Shown: positions 46,777 to 57,535 of the stretch, in pieces | Position numbering within the stretch: position 1 is the stretch's first letter | Layout of the letters: every line of letters begins with the position of its first letter | Origin: Henckelia pumila | Taxonomy: Eukaryota > Streptophyta > Magnoliopsida > Lamiales > Gesneriaceae | Length of the DNA stretch: 64,000 bases | Assembly (NCBI RefSeq): GCF_033568475.1 | Contig: NC_133121.1 | Span: 197,108,664 to 197,172,663 of the forward strand | Direction of reading: 5' to 3' | Position numbers and translations under genes: made by a program | Notes under the pieces: generated by a model | What the model saw: the letters and a program-made list of their open reading frames with translations, nothing else | The model's database searches: none | Told to the model about the DNA's origin: nothing

Positions 46777-47978
46777 CTACTGAAGATCTAAATTTGCATC
46801 TGCGAACTTTTCTGGAAATTCATGGTGTTATTGAGGACACCATCAGATTACGATTGTTCCAGTTCTCTCCTAGGGAGAATGCTCGCAGTTGGTTGCAGTC
46901 ACTACCTCTTGGGAGTATCACTACATGGCTTCAAAATTTCTGGCTAAATATTTTCCGCCTGCCAAGTCGGCTCAGTTGAAAATAGAGATCACTACATCAA
47001 GACAGCAAGATTTTGAGCAGCTTTATGAAGATTTGGAGCGCTACGAGGAATTTCTTAGAAAGTGCCCGAACCATAATTTTTCATATTGGAAACAAATTGA
47101 ATTATTCTACAATGGTTTGAATGGGCCAACTAGGATTTCTGTGGATGCTGCAGGTGGAGGTTCGATATTCTCTAAATTTCCTGCGGAGGCGTATGAGATG
47201 CTTGAGCAAATTACTATTAATAGTTATCAGTGGCCGAGCGAGAGATCTGCGATAAGGAAACCTGTTGGAATTCATGAAGTTGATGCGTTCACTGCCTTGA
47301 CTGCTCAGATGGCAACTATTTCTACACAATTGGCTGCGCTGACCAAAGGAAATCAAAGTTCAAATGATTCGGCATCACTAGTTAATGTCGTAACTTCTGC
47401 TAATGGATTTGTGAGTGCGGGGCAAGTTAGTATGTGAACAACCGAAATTTTACTGGCTATCGAGGTAATCCTGTACCAAATCAATATCATCTTAGTTTGC
47501 GCAATCATGAGAATTTTTCATATGTAAATATTAATAATGTATTGAATCCTCCACCGGGGTTCAATAATAAAAAGGATGAGGGTAGTTCATATTTGGAGGA
47601 TTTGGTTGGTAATTTTATTTCTGAGTCAACAAAAATATTTGAGAGAACTGAGAATAGGCTTGATAATATGGAGATACACTTGACCAATGTGGGTTCTTGT
47701 ATGAAAATTCTTGAAATACAAATTGGTCAACTTGCAAATTCCTTGACGAATCAGCAGAGAGGATCTTTTCCTAGAAACACTGAGGTAAATCCAAGGGAGC
47801 AATGCAAGGCTGTTACTCTGAGAAGTGGTAAAGAACTTGGGGTTGATGACCCAAAGGTAGTAGATGATGAAGAGGTTGAAGAGATTGTGGTGGAATCTGA
47901 AAAATTTGACAGCAAAAATTCTAGCAAGTCTGCAATTGTGCCTGAGAAACCGCCTGTGCCAAAAGCTGTTCTGCCATA
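46777..47978 (+). pseudogene. Athila-1 gag, continuation
   Basis: It resumes after Athila-2 with LNLHLRTFLEIHGV and runs through gag (FLAKYFPPAKSAQLKIEITT, then NYQW-type block) in three frames: 46734-46979, 46889-47437 and 47434-47979. It ends in the VPEKPPVPKAVLP segment that in Athila-2 leads into the protease. At about 47978 homology stops and antisense D-family gag begins. Small indels shift the frame twice. Confidence 0.87.
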
Positions 47979-48656
47979 AATCTGAGATTTTCTCTGCTGC
48001 TGAGGTACCATCTGATTTCCTCTCTGTCTCCACAAACCCTCTTCCGCTCCCTTTGCATGATTCATGGCATCCGCAAAGTTATCAGGCCTAGCAGTGTTTA
48101 CCAACGTGAAGATGTCGGGATTTAAGCCGTTGATGAACTAATCGACTTTTGCTTCTTCATTGTCGGTGATATGCGGTGCAAAACGCAACAGACTATCGAA
48201 TTTGGCAACATACTCTTCAATGTTCAAATTCCCTTGCCTCAGATTGGAAAACTCGGCTCCATTGTCCTTTCGGTACAAAACAGGGAAAAACCGCTTATAA
48301 AACTCAGTTTTGAAAAGATACCAAGTAAAAACTGTACCTCGATTCTCCATGGATATCTTCGTCGTGATCCACCAGTTCTTAGCAACACCACGAAGCTGAT
48401 GAATGAATAACCTAGTTTGGTAGTCGTCAGAGTAATCAAGGGAATCGAACAACTGATCAATCTCGTCCAACCAGCTCTCACAGTCAACCGGATTCTCTGT
48501 ACCTAGCAACAAAGGAGGATTAAACGACTAAAACCTCTTCAGCAAGGTTTCCATAGGAGCCGTTGTAGCATCCATCTGAACAGTTTCAGTACTAGCTTGA
48601 TCATTCGGTGGATTAACTAGCGGTGGGTTTCTGTTAATAACTCGACGAGGACCCAT
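47979..48656 (-). pseudogene. Element D2 gag, N-terminal part
   Basis: The minus-strand start MGPRRVINRN at 48656 matches element D. The domain reads CESWLDEIDQLFDSLDYSDD, GVAKNWWITTKISMENRG and NIEEYVAKFDSLLRFAPHIT, then NPDIFTLVNTARPDNFADAM. It ends near QMVPQQQRKSQI at the junction. Stops at about 48528 and 48138 interrupt it. Here gag is less damaged than in D. Confidence 0.87.
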
Positions 48657-48942
48657 CTGATAATCAAAGGCTAGGACACGATATATCTCAATTTCTAACA
48701 ATCGGTGCCCTTACAACCTCTCAGAAAATCGGATATCAGTCGATAAACAAAACATTTATACATCAAGTAGATCATGCTTTATAAATTTAAATCACATAGT
48801 CATGTAATTCAAATAATTCTCAATAATAAAGCATGCTCGCATGGAATTAAATAATCGAATAAAATAACTCAATCACATGCGAGGATCCAACACACGCAGA
48901 CTCGATCTACCCCGCTCACTCTAGTTCAACCAATAACTTATC

Positions 48943-48954
48943 GCTCTGATACCA
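48943..48954 (-). other. Primer-binding site of element D2
   Basis: TGGTATCAGAGC on the minus strand, 5 bases after the LTR, is complementary to tRNA-Met. It is the unmutated form of the site in D. Confidence 0.9.
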
Positions 48955-48959
48955 CTTAA

Positions 48960-51032
48960 TGTGAGACCTCGGTTCTAAACAACTAATCTCAGATTAAACA
49001 ACAATTAAGCATACAAGATCCAAGATTAAAAGCAATTAATAAGAAATATTTTTTTTTTAAAAACGCCTCGCGCGAGATGAACATCTCGCACGCGCGGCTC
49101 GCGCCCGCGCGAGTTGGAATCTCGCTCGCGCGCGGGCCACCATTCCAGAGCCCCTGGGAAAGCTGCCCGCGCTCGCGCGAAATGCCATCTCGCCCGTGCG
49201 TGGGTAGCCTGGGCAGAAAAACAATACAAGGCCAATAAAAATTCTTCCATGCTCGCTTACGACATGCATTCAAATACATACACAAAACAAGGTGTAGAGA
49301 ATACACGTAATATCAAAACATTCTTTCATAAAGCCTAAAATCAACAAGAAGTCTAGATCGATAAAAGTTCCAAACATGCTTCGATTCTAGATTACAATCC
49401 GAATACAAAGCAAATTCGAATTACAATACATAACAAGTTCGAGTTCTAACATGCTTCAATCTTAAACAAGATAAACATGCTGATTCGACTTCTAAACCGA
49501 GTCTCACTATTAACTCTCCCTCTTTATGCTAACCAGGTCTTCGCTGACTTGATCCTACCCCTCCTGTTGCCAAGTACACATACAAAACAAAGCAACAGCT
49601 GGATAACTCCGATAAGAATGATATTCCCAGAAAAAGCAACATAACAAGTAATACATGTAATATCTCAACAACATACTTTCAAGACAACATAATCGAATCA
49701 AAACGAATGATATGCATGTCTTTAAAATAGGGATATCATTTCTGATAACAAGGGATTGCTACTCTGCTTTTAGGATCCCGAGGATACGATCACGTAACAA
49801 CTCACCGACTCTCCCAATCGAGGTGGTGCCATATATCCCACTCCCCCTAGACTTTGGTGCGACTATAAGGAGTATGCTGACACTAGGTGAACCTCTATAC
49901 CCAGGCCACTCATAGTATAGCCCCCAAAATGTCTAACAAAAAGGGTTGTTCTGCCCGCTGAAAATCAAAGGTTTGGCTCAATATGAATGCATAAAAAAAC
50001 ATAAAGCATTAAGCCATATAACAAAACTCAATCAACAACAAAATAAAAGTTTCACATGTTAGAACAAGTATTGATGCAAGTATGTGATTTTAAGGGAAAC
50101 TCGAGAACCAACTGTCCCGAGTATGCTATCCTGCTAACGATGACTGCTTGTACCTTTCAATGCAAGTAGCTCTAAATCTGGATACGCTACAAAAGAGAAT
50201 TTATCAAAAACTATACAACCTATACAACAACAAGTCTCAAGGTAAACTATTTACCGCTCTTCGTCCAACTCTTCGACGATCGAATGCTGCTAACCCAGGG
50301 CTCGACAAACTCCAAACGAATCTGTGCGGAGGAAAATAAGATCAACAAAGACGATCAACTCACAAGCCAAGGTTCAACAACACAAAACGGTTCAAAATCT
50401 CTAAAACTCAAATCGGCGACATAACGGCGATAAACTGAACAAACCGAAAATGCAAACAGTAGTAAAATATTGATATCAACTCATATCAATGCTAAAACAA
50501 CAATAAAGGCTCAAACCCCACCAATCTCAAAACAAGATTTTCGAAAATAGGCTTCCAAAAATCATAACAATTCCGAACGTCGCTCTATTTCAAAACCGAC
50601 TGAGAATAAACGATCAGAACTCTGCCAAGAACAACATACTCAAAACTCAATCGATTCTAACAACATCCGAAAAATAGAATGTATCTAATCGTAGAAAAAT
50701 TTACGATATAACGAAGCTCTCGCTGCAGTGATCGCTAATTTGCCTTCAGAAATAAATTTAAACGGACGGATCGAGCTCGGACTGAAATCCCAAAGCTTGG
50801 AAACTCAAAGGGTCGGCTTCAATGGAGGAGGAACGAAATGGGGAAGGAGATGAGTGAAGGAGAATAGTCAACCAAGACAAGATAATATATTCAACTCCAA
50901 TTTTGCACTTTAGTCCCTGAAATTTCCAAAATTTGTAAAATAGACCCTGATCAAAATCAAGTAGGCTCTTGAACTCTGTAATCTCCGATTAACTCAAATA
51001 AGCTCATTTAAGATAAAAATCGGGGCGTTACA
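48960..51032 (-). repeat. Element D2 5' LTR
   Basis: On the minus strand it starts TGTAACGCCCCGATTTT and ends CCGAGGTCTCACA. Ends and most of the body match the D LTRs, but the hairpin cassette (49062-49215) has an unrelated sequence. Confidence 0.92.
49062..49215. repeat. GCGAGAT...ATCTCGC three-hairpin cassette in the D2 LTR
   Basis: Three hairpin units with arms GCGAGAT and ATCTCGC (or close variants: GCGAGAT/ACTCGC, GCGAGAT/ATTTCGC), each flanked by CGCGCG runs, occupy the place of the GGTCTGC hairpins of element D. Open frames on both strands here come from composition. Confidence 0.82.
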
Positions 51033-51889
51033 GGATTTTAGGTGCTACATATTTTGTGCGGAATTCTTGCTTTCGTTCTCATAGATAGTGGTGCATCGCA
51101 TTCATTCGTTTCGACACGTTTTGTTAAGTGTCATAGATTGTCATACATTATCCTAGACGTATTACTTTTGGTATCTACCCCAACTGATCATTCGGCTTTG
51201 GCCAAGCATTTATTCTTGGGTTATTCTTTAGAGTTTTAGGGCTCTGAGTTATCGACGAATCTTATGATTCTAGCAATAGAGGATTTTGACTGTATTTTGG
51301 GTACCGATGTTTTGACTTCTTATCGAGCTACTGTGGACTATTATCCAAAGATTGTTCAGTTTCGTTCAATCGAGGGCGATATTTGGTTTTTCTATGGTGA
51401 AGTATCTCGACCCCTTATGCCTCTAGTATCAGCTAGTCAGACTTTGGAAGCAAGTGGGGAAGACTATCTTATCTATGTGATTGGTACTTCCATATGGAGT
51501 AGGGCTTTTGAGGAGATACAAGTAGTTTTCAAGTACCCAGATGTTTTTTCAGATAAGATTCCAGAGTTTCCTCCCGTTCGAGAAGTCAAGTTTGGGATCG
51601 AGCTTGTGTCAGGGACGACATCTATTTCTTGTGAACCTTATCGCCTGACACCAGCAGAGATGAGGGATTTTCAGCAGCAGTTGCAGGATTTGTTGGATAA
51701 GGGGTATATCTGACCGAGCGTTTTACCTCGGGGAGCGCCAATACTTTTTTTCAAGAAGGATTGTTCCATGCGTCTCAGTATTGACTACAGACAATTGAAC
51801 CAAGAGACAGTTAAGAAAAAGTATCATTTGCCACGTATTGATGATTTGTTCGACCAGCTGCATGGTACTTCAGTGTACTCAAATATTGA
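51033..51889 (+). pseudogene. Ty3/gypsy protease to RT fragment
   Basis: It encodes LCGILAFVLIDSGASHSFVS (protease active site Asp-Ser-Gly), DFDCILGTDVLTSYRATVDY and VFKYPDVFSDKIPEFPPVRE. RT then begins: [31 protein letters not shown] and [18 protein letters not shown]. It is closest to the A4 protein at 62690-63540. Stops at 51238 and 51711 and a frameshift near 51750 disable it. It is cut on the left by D2 and on the right by element F (left target ATTGA, 51885-51889). It may belong to the same element as LTR A1; that is inference. Confidence 0.85.
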
Positions 51890-52603
51890 TGTTAGGATCG
51901 AATACGTGAGTAGAGGGGGGTGAATACACACTTAAAAATTTTTCAAACTCTTTGCGAGCAGTCTTAATAGAGTTAATTATTAAGGATATTTTCTTTATTC
52001 TGAAAAGCAGTTTGAACTACTTAAGTAGTGCGGATAAACAGTCCAAGTGAATTTGTGATATATTTATATGTTTAAGTATAGATAATAAAATGAATGAGCA
52101 ATTGAAGTAAATAAGATAAGATATATGGAAGTTCGAAAAAAACTGATTTTACGTCTCTCCTTCTTCCATGAAGGAAGGAATTTACTAGAAGACTTTGATT
52201 TATACAACCCATGTACACAATCCACCCCAATCGTTGAACTTATACTTTGCCTAGATCGAAACTCCTAGTTCTCAACACAAATTAAGACGACAAGTCTTAA
52301 CAGCAACAAATGAAATAATCGTAGTTTGAATGAATCCTTAGATTCAAACTGATGAGCAACTCCTCTTCAACAATTCTTTGATGAGCATTTGGGAGTCGAC
52401 TCTTTGCCCTTGATGATCCTTAGAATGATCTGATATGTAGCTTATATATGTTGGCTGAGTGAGAAGTTGAGATAAATATATGCAAAGTGCTCAGAGTATT
52501 CTGATAGCTTTTGAGATTTTTCACTGCTATTTCTCTTCTTTTTGTTCTTTTCTCTCGAAATCTTCCTCTATATTTTTATAGTAATCTTTTTGTAACGTTC
52601 ATA
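51890..52603 (-). repeat. Element F 3' LTR (part aligned)
   Basis: It matches 54537-55259 with many substitutions (for example the shared TTTTTCAAACTCTTTGCGAG block). The boundary at 52603 is where similarity ends, not a proven LTR edge. Confidence 0.75.
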
Positions 52604-53241
52604 TTTTTGTTGTTCTTGAATTACCTTAATAGATCTACCCGTTTGTGTATCCAGAAATTTTGTGAATTTATTTTCTTTTTGAATATCATATGCAATACTA
52701 GATTTAACCATATGTTGTGCAGGCCTTTGATTGTTACTGTTCAGTCTATACCTCTTTTGAATTGACCTGCAGTTAAAGAACTGTACGTCTTTGATATCTC
52801 ATTTGAAAATTTGTTCTATACTGGACTGGTTTCTTCCATGACCTGGTGGAACTTGACTCATTAATCTGATCAATTCCATGTGGTCCTGAATTCAACCGAA
52901 TATTTCCAGAATAAATGTTCTTGGGTTGTTCATAGCCTAGTCCTTTATGCTTGACATTGTTTTCATAAGGAATTTTCTAATATGTATTATCATTAGACAT
53001 ATCATGATCATATATTGTACTAGATATGACAAAATTTATCATATTAACTTTGCCCTTGTCCAGTTGCAATTCAGTGTTTGTCTCAGTAATAGTGCATTCA
53101 TTTGAATCAAAACCGAGGCCAATATTATCACCTGTCTGTTTAACTTTACTCGAAGTCTGTCAAGTTCCTTTTGTTGCATGCAACTTGATTCACTTTACTT
53201 ATCCTTGAGTTTAGTATTTTTTTTGTTTTTACTTCCCAAAA
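52604..53241 (-). other. Element F, region downstream of gag
   Basis: Minus-strand codons such as GLGFDSNECTITETNTELQ suggest the gag-pol linker of a SIRE-like element, but frames are broken and no protease or integrase motif is seen. Confidence 0.4.
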
Positions 53242-54326
53242 TTACTGAGAGAGTTTCATATACTCTCTAGTCATTTTATGTAATGCATGTACTAAATCTT
53301 CACGAGTAATTTCAGAATATCCAAAATCGAATACCTCATCATTATGCTCTTCATTATCCAGCTCTATATTAGCCATTAAGAATGGAACCTTTTCATCTTT
53401 GCTTTCACTGGAAGATTCCTCTGAACTATTTGATTCTAAATTTGAATCATCCCATTTCTTGCTTTCTTCTGTCATCTGTTTTTTTGATCTTTTTTTTTTT
53501 TTGAATTGCTTTCTATCATCTTTGGATTGTTTTTTCTCAAAATACTTCATTACATCTTTTCTTGTCCTCTTACCTGCAGCAAAATGCTCTGGTTTTCCAC
53601 AGTTAAAGCATGTAGGACCATCACTTGTATGGTCCTTTTTATTGTAAGGTTTTGAAAACTTGGATTGATTCTTTCTCATAAATTTACCAAATTTTTTTTT
53701 ACAAAGAGAGACATGGCTTCATTACTGATTTGCTCGGTCGTCTTCTTTCCAAACCCTTCTTCAACTATTGGAGAAATAGTAGTTGCAGCCAAAGCTTTTG
53801 TTGGTTGAGGAGTTGATGGTTCTTCTTCAGTACAAATGCTTAGTTCAAACTCATAGGTTTTTAGATCAGCAAACAAGTCATGCAGTTCAATTTTGCTTAA
53901 GTCCTTAGACTCTCGCATTGCTACAATCTTCACATCCCATTCCCCGATCAAAGCACGCATAACTTTCATAAAAATTTCACGATTAGAATAAACCTTACCT
54001 AGAGTGACAAGTTCACATATGATGTTGTTGAATCGTTCATCAAATTATGCCATAGTTTCTCCAAGATCCATTTTGATATTATCATATTTTTGAATTGCCA
54101 CCATGAGCTTATTATCCTTGGTTTGTTCATTTCCTTCACATAGCTGAATAAGTTTTTTCCATATTTCTCTAGCGATTATACATGTCTTGATGTTGTTGAA
54201 CATGGTTTTGTCCAAAGTATTGTAAAGAATATCTTTGGCAACGTTATCAAGATTTTCCTTCTTTTTGTCCTCAGTGGTCCATTCAGACTTGTGTATTTCA
54301 ACAATCTGAGGTTCACTACTCTTCAT
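53242..54326 (-). pseudogene. Element F gag (UBN2 type) with zinc knuckle
   Basis: Three minus-strand frames follow one another. 54326-54045 has DNVAKDILYNTLDKTMFNNI and REIWKKLIQLCEGNEQTKDN, a UBN2-type copia gag core. 53969-53676 has GEWDVKIVAMRESKDLSKIE and LFADLKTYEFEL. 53679-53242 has a zinc knuckle, CFNCGKPEHFAAGKRTR, in which the last Cys is replaced by Gly or Lys, then a Lys-rich segment and an acidic Ser/Glu-rich tail. This order is typical of SIRE/Maximus-like copia gag. Frame shifts separate the pieces. Confidence 0.8.
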
Positions 54327-54536
54327 AATGCACCAGTGTTGATTTTTGTGATTTTCATGGGGTTATCTGTGATGACATACCACATATCATCATCTTGTGC
54401 TGACAAATGCGCCTACATGCGAATTTTCCAATCATCATAATCTTCTTTAGAGAACATAGAATTTTTTTTAAATGTAGATGCCATTATGAGTATAAAATAT
54501 ATCAAAGAATAAAGAAAAACCCTCTCTCATACCACT

Positions 54537-55259
54537 TGTTATGATCTAATACGTGTGTAGAAGGAGCAGTGAATACACTCTTAAATATTTTTCAAACTCT
54601 TTGCGAGAAGTCTTAATATAGTTAACTATTAAGGCTATTTTCTTTATTCTCAAAAGCATTTTGGAATAATAAAGTAGTGCGGATAAACAGTCCAAGTGCC
54701 TTTGTGATATATTTATATATTTAAGTAAGTATAGATAATAAAATGAATGAGCAGTTGAAGTAAATAAGACAAGATATATGGATGTTCGAAGTAAACTGCT
54801 TCTACGTCCCCCCTTCTTCCACGAAGAAAGAAATTTACAAGAAGACTTTGATTTATTTAACCCATGTATACAACTCACTCCAATCATAGGACTTATCCTT
54901 TGCCTAGATCAAAACTCCTAGTTCTCAACACAAATTAAGAAGACAAGTCTTAACAGCAACAAAGTGAAATAATCGTAGTTTGAATGCATCCTTAGATTCA
55001 AACTGATGAGCATCTCCTCTTCAATAATTCTGGGATGAGCAGTTGGGAGTTGATTCTTTGCCCTTGATAATCCTTAGAATGATCTGATATGTAGCTTCCA
55101 TATGTGGGCTAAGTGAGCAGTTGAGATAAATATATGCAAATTGCTCAAAGTATTCTGATAGCTTTTGAGATTTTTCACTGTTATTTATCTTCTTCTTGTT
55201 CTTCTCTCTCGACAGCTTCCTCTCTATTTTATAGTAATTATTTTGTAACGTTCATCTTC
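54537..55259 (-). repeat. Element F 5' LTR (part aligned)
   Basis: It is the counterpart of 51890-52603. The mutated primer site lies at 54525-54536. Sequence to about 55490 probably still belongs to the LTR but has no counterpart in the left copy. Confidence 0.72.
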
Positions 55260-55497
55260 ATAAGTATTCTTCCAAACTATCTGTTAGATTTACAAGAATC
55301 TTCATAAATGTCTTCATAAATATGATACAGGATCTTTGCCCAAGATGAATAAGATTAATTCTTGCTGCTCTTTAATGTAGTTGACGGCTTGTCTGTTTTA
55401 TTTGTCTTTGAGCTTATTTCTCTAGAGCAGTCTTGATTTAATTCGTTCTTGAAAATCATGCATGCTAAATAAAATAGAGATAAACACGTCCATTTAA

Positions 55498-55932
55498 AAG
55501 TGTGTGAAGGTACCCAACGGAGTTGACCCTATCAAAAAATGCATAATATCCATTTACATATTTAAAATCTATAAACCTCGTTCGTAGACTAGTCTCAATT
55601 TCTTCGTCACCGGGATTAAACTCATACCTGAAACACATTAAAACTAACTTGCAACCATTTAACATCAGACAATTTATATAACATTAAATCATTTAACACA
55701 ACATTTAAAAATATATTTTAACACCTAAAAACTCAACTTTGAAACATAAAATCTCATGCAATATACATAGCACAAAATCTTTTAAACATAAATTTTAAAT
55801 AATTGATATATCACATAAGAGCATTTAATTAAATATAAATTTTAATTCATAAATAAAATAAAATCATTTAAAATTCATTTAAAATCTATTTAATACTCGT
55901 GAGCGGATTTATGGATTTTTCGAACGTTACAA
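55498..55932. other. LTR-like scrap bounded by a duplicated 34-bp patch
   Basis: Its right end reads CGAACGTTACA, which on the minus strand is a plausible LTR start (TGTAACGTTCG). Its left end is a 34-bp copy of 57210-57243. In between, the minus strand has a short open frame (RYEFNPGDEEIETSLRTRF) that I cannot assign. Confidence 0.4.
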
Positions 55933-56244
55933 TAACATATTATTTGGAATTGATTCATGTTATATAGACATAAATAAACTAATAAGATTAATTAACATAT
56001 ATTTTATTATTTTTTTTGAGAATTTTTTTTAAAATATACTATTACTAAACTTTGATATATAATATAATATGTTATTTTAAAATAAAAATTTTGATTGATA
56101 ACAATATTTTCTTTTTTAATATATTGTGATTAGTTTAAAATTTAATTATTTATTTGATAATAAAATTGGATAATATTTTTAATTTCTTTATAACGAATAT
56201 AATATTTTATTTATTTTTATAATAAAATCAAAAATTATATATAT
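55933..56244. other. AT-rich spacer
   Basis: Very AT-rich DNA with no frame, repeat or element end recognisable. Confidence 0.6.
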
Positions 56245-56369
56245 TGTAGTAACCCGAATCTCATTTTACGAGATTAAATGATTAAATATGATTAAGAGAT
56301 TTTGATACGATTAATCGACCTAAGAAATCAACTTTAGGATGTCAAAAAATGGTCTAAGAGTCAAAGTTG

Positions 56370-56650
56370 ACTCGGGTAGTTCGGAAGGTCCGAACATGAA
56401 CCATAAAGAGATCGGACCAAGCATTGTAGTTCGGAAGAAAGATCGAAACTTCCGAACCAGCGATCGCAACTTCCGAAGAGTTAGGTCATGCACACTAGTG
56501 ATGTGTCGCCAACGTTTTGACACTTAATTGTATGCATGAGATCGGAACGTTCGAAGATGGAGATCAGAGCTTCTGAACAGGGCAGTTTGGAACGTGGAAT
56601 ACATGCGAGTTCGGAGCTTCCGAACTAAGGATCGGAGCTTCCGAACTTGC
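56370..56650. repeat. TTCGGAAG/CTTCCGAA palindrome array in LTR A2
   Basis: Repeated TTCGGA...TCCGAA and ATCGGA...TTCCGAA units precede the TATA box. The arms are mostly TTCGG/CCGAA, unlike the ATCGG/CCGAT of A1 and A4. Confidence 0.78.
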
Positions 56651-56651
56651 C

Positions 56652-56659
56652 TATAAATA
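56652..56659 (+). promoter_or_regulatory. TATA box of LTR A2
   Basis: TATAAATA followed by GGGGCC, in the conserved family position downstream of the palindromes. Confidence 0.75.
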
Positions 56660-57535
56660 GGGGCCGAAATCCTCATAATTCAGTGTGTGTTTGACATGTT
56701 TGAGTGTGTATCAGTGTATATTCTTAGGGTTTTATCCTTATACTCAAAGGTCAGGAGATAGCAAGTGCTACGAGGCTTGTAGCGGAGTTGTGCTCAGGTC
56801 AGGGCCTTTGACTCAGTGGGTTGGCGACGGACGTAGATATAGTACGAGATTTCTATTAGTATTAGGGAGTATCTATTAGCTTAGTTAAGTCTCTTATATG
56901 AGTAATATTGATATGATCATTATTGACTTGTAGACTTGGAACCTAGATTGGTGCTACTAGGACTGTTTTAGTGAGGTATGTAAGTACTGACCGAGATATC
57001 GAACGAGTATGCATGCTTATATGTTGCATATTATGTGACATGATACATGTTCTAGTGCTTTGATATATTATGCTACATATGCATATTCATGTTGAGCTGA
57101 GTTTCCTTCGAGATAGTCTTAGTAGGGTCACTAAGCCCTACATTCCTTGTTATTGTCTGACTCCGGAAGATGACGTGATCGCGGGGACTGACGCTACGGT
57201 GGTTCAGACAAGTGTGTGAAGGTACCCAACGGAGTTGACCCTAGATGATAATACATAGTCATTGGCGCCTAGACTGATCAGATATTGAGATAACTAAGTA
57301 CCAAGTCATTTGCATGCATCATAGTAGGTTTGTATACTCGTACTGTACGTTCTGAGCATAGTCTCTCACGTCCCTGTTGTTATGTTTTTTGGACGCCTCA
57401 TCCGACGGGACAGGTATGCAGGTGGACCAAGAGCGAGATCAGTGGTTAGTCGCTGACCATGTCTTGGTATTAAGAGTTTCCGGTGGGATCTAGATTAATA
57501 TTATATTTGGTATATACTTTTATTCCAGTTGTTTC

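Larger units (their letters stand above)
11308..47978 (+). mobile_element. Athila-1: Ty3/gypsy Athila-type element, split by nested insertions, 3' end lost
   Basis: The element is in three visible parts. Its 5' LTR runs 11308-11726 and 38821-39879, split by element C. Its leader and first gag part run 39880-40294, then Athila-2 intervenes, and gag resumes at 46777-47978. The joined LTR length (about 1478 bp) agrees with the 1456 bp of Athila-2. The primer site (39886-39902) is complementary to tRNA-Asp, a feature of the Athila lineage. TTAGC (11303-11307) is the left target sequence. The right part is missing: at about 47978 it joins the gag of a D-family element with no LTR end, so a deletion has removed the remainder. 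Confidence 0.85.
47979..51032 (-). mobile_element. Element D2: truncated D-family chromovirus, 5' LTR plus partial gag
   Basis: A complete 2073-bp LTR in minus orientation (48960-51032), the primer site (48943-48954) and the first roughly 680 bases of gag are present. The element then stops inside gag at the Athila-1 junction. There is no 3' LTR and no duplication at the left side, so the rest was deleted. The right side abuts a gypsy pol fragment at 51033. Confidence 0.88.
51890..55490 (-). mobile_element. Element F: Ty1/copia-like element, minus strand, lacking pol
   Basis: Two related segments, 51890-52603 and 54537-55259, start TGTTAGGATCGAATACG and TGTTATGATCTAATACG and run parallel for over 700 bp, so they are LTRs. 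On the minus strand TGGTATGAGAG follows the second, a mutated tRNA-Met primer site, which makes it the 5' LTR. Between them lies a copia gag but no integrase, RT or RNase H. After about 52603 and 55259 the two copies stop matching, so the inner edge of the left LTR and the right end of the element are not resolved. Confidence 0.7.
56245..57535 (+). mobile_element. LTR A2: family A gypsy LTR, 3' end replaced
   Basis: It begins TGTAGTAACCCGAATC and has a palindrome array (56370-56650), TATAAATA at 56652, a GCGACGGACGTAG block (56820) and the GACGCCTCATCCGACGGGAC block (57393) shared with A1 and A4. It stops at 57535, where TGTAACGACCG begins another LTR-like sequence, so no CACTACA end is present. 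Whether it was solo or part of an element cannot be told. Confidence 0.75.

Noticed and set aside
48989-49306. Arg/Ala-rich frames on both strands near the D2 primer site
   Set aside because: They come from the CGCGCG hairpin cassette of the LTR.
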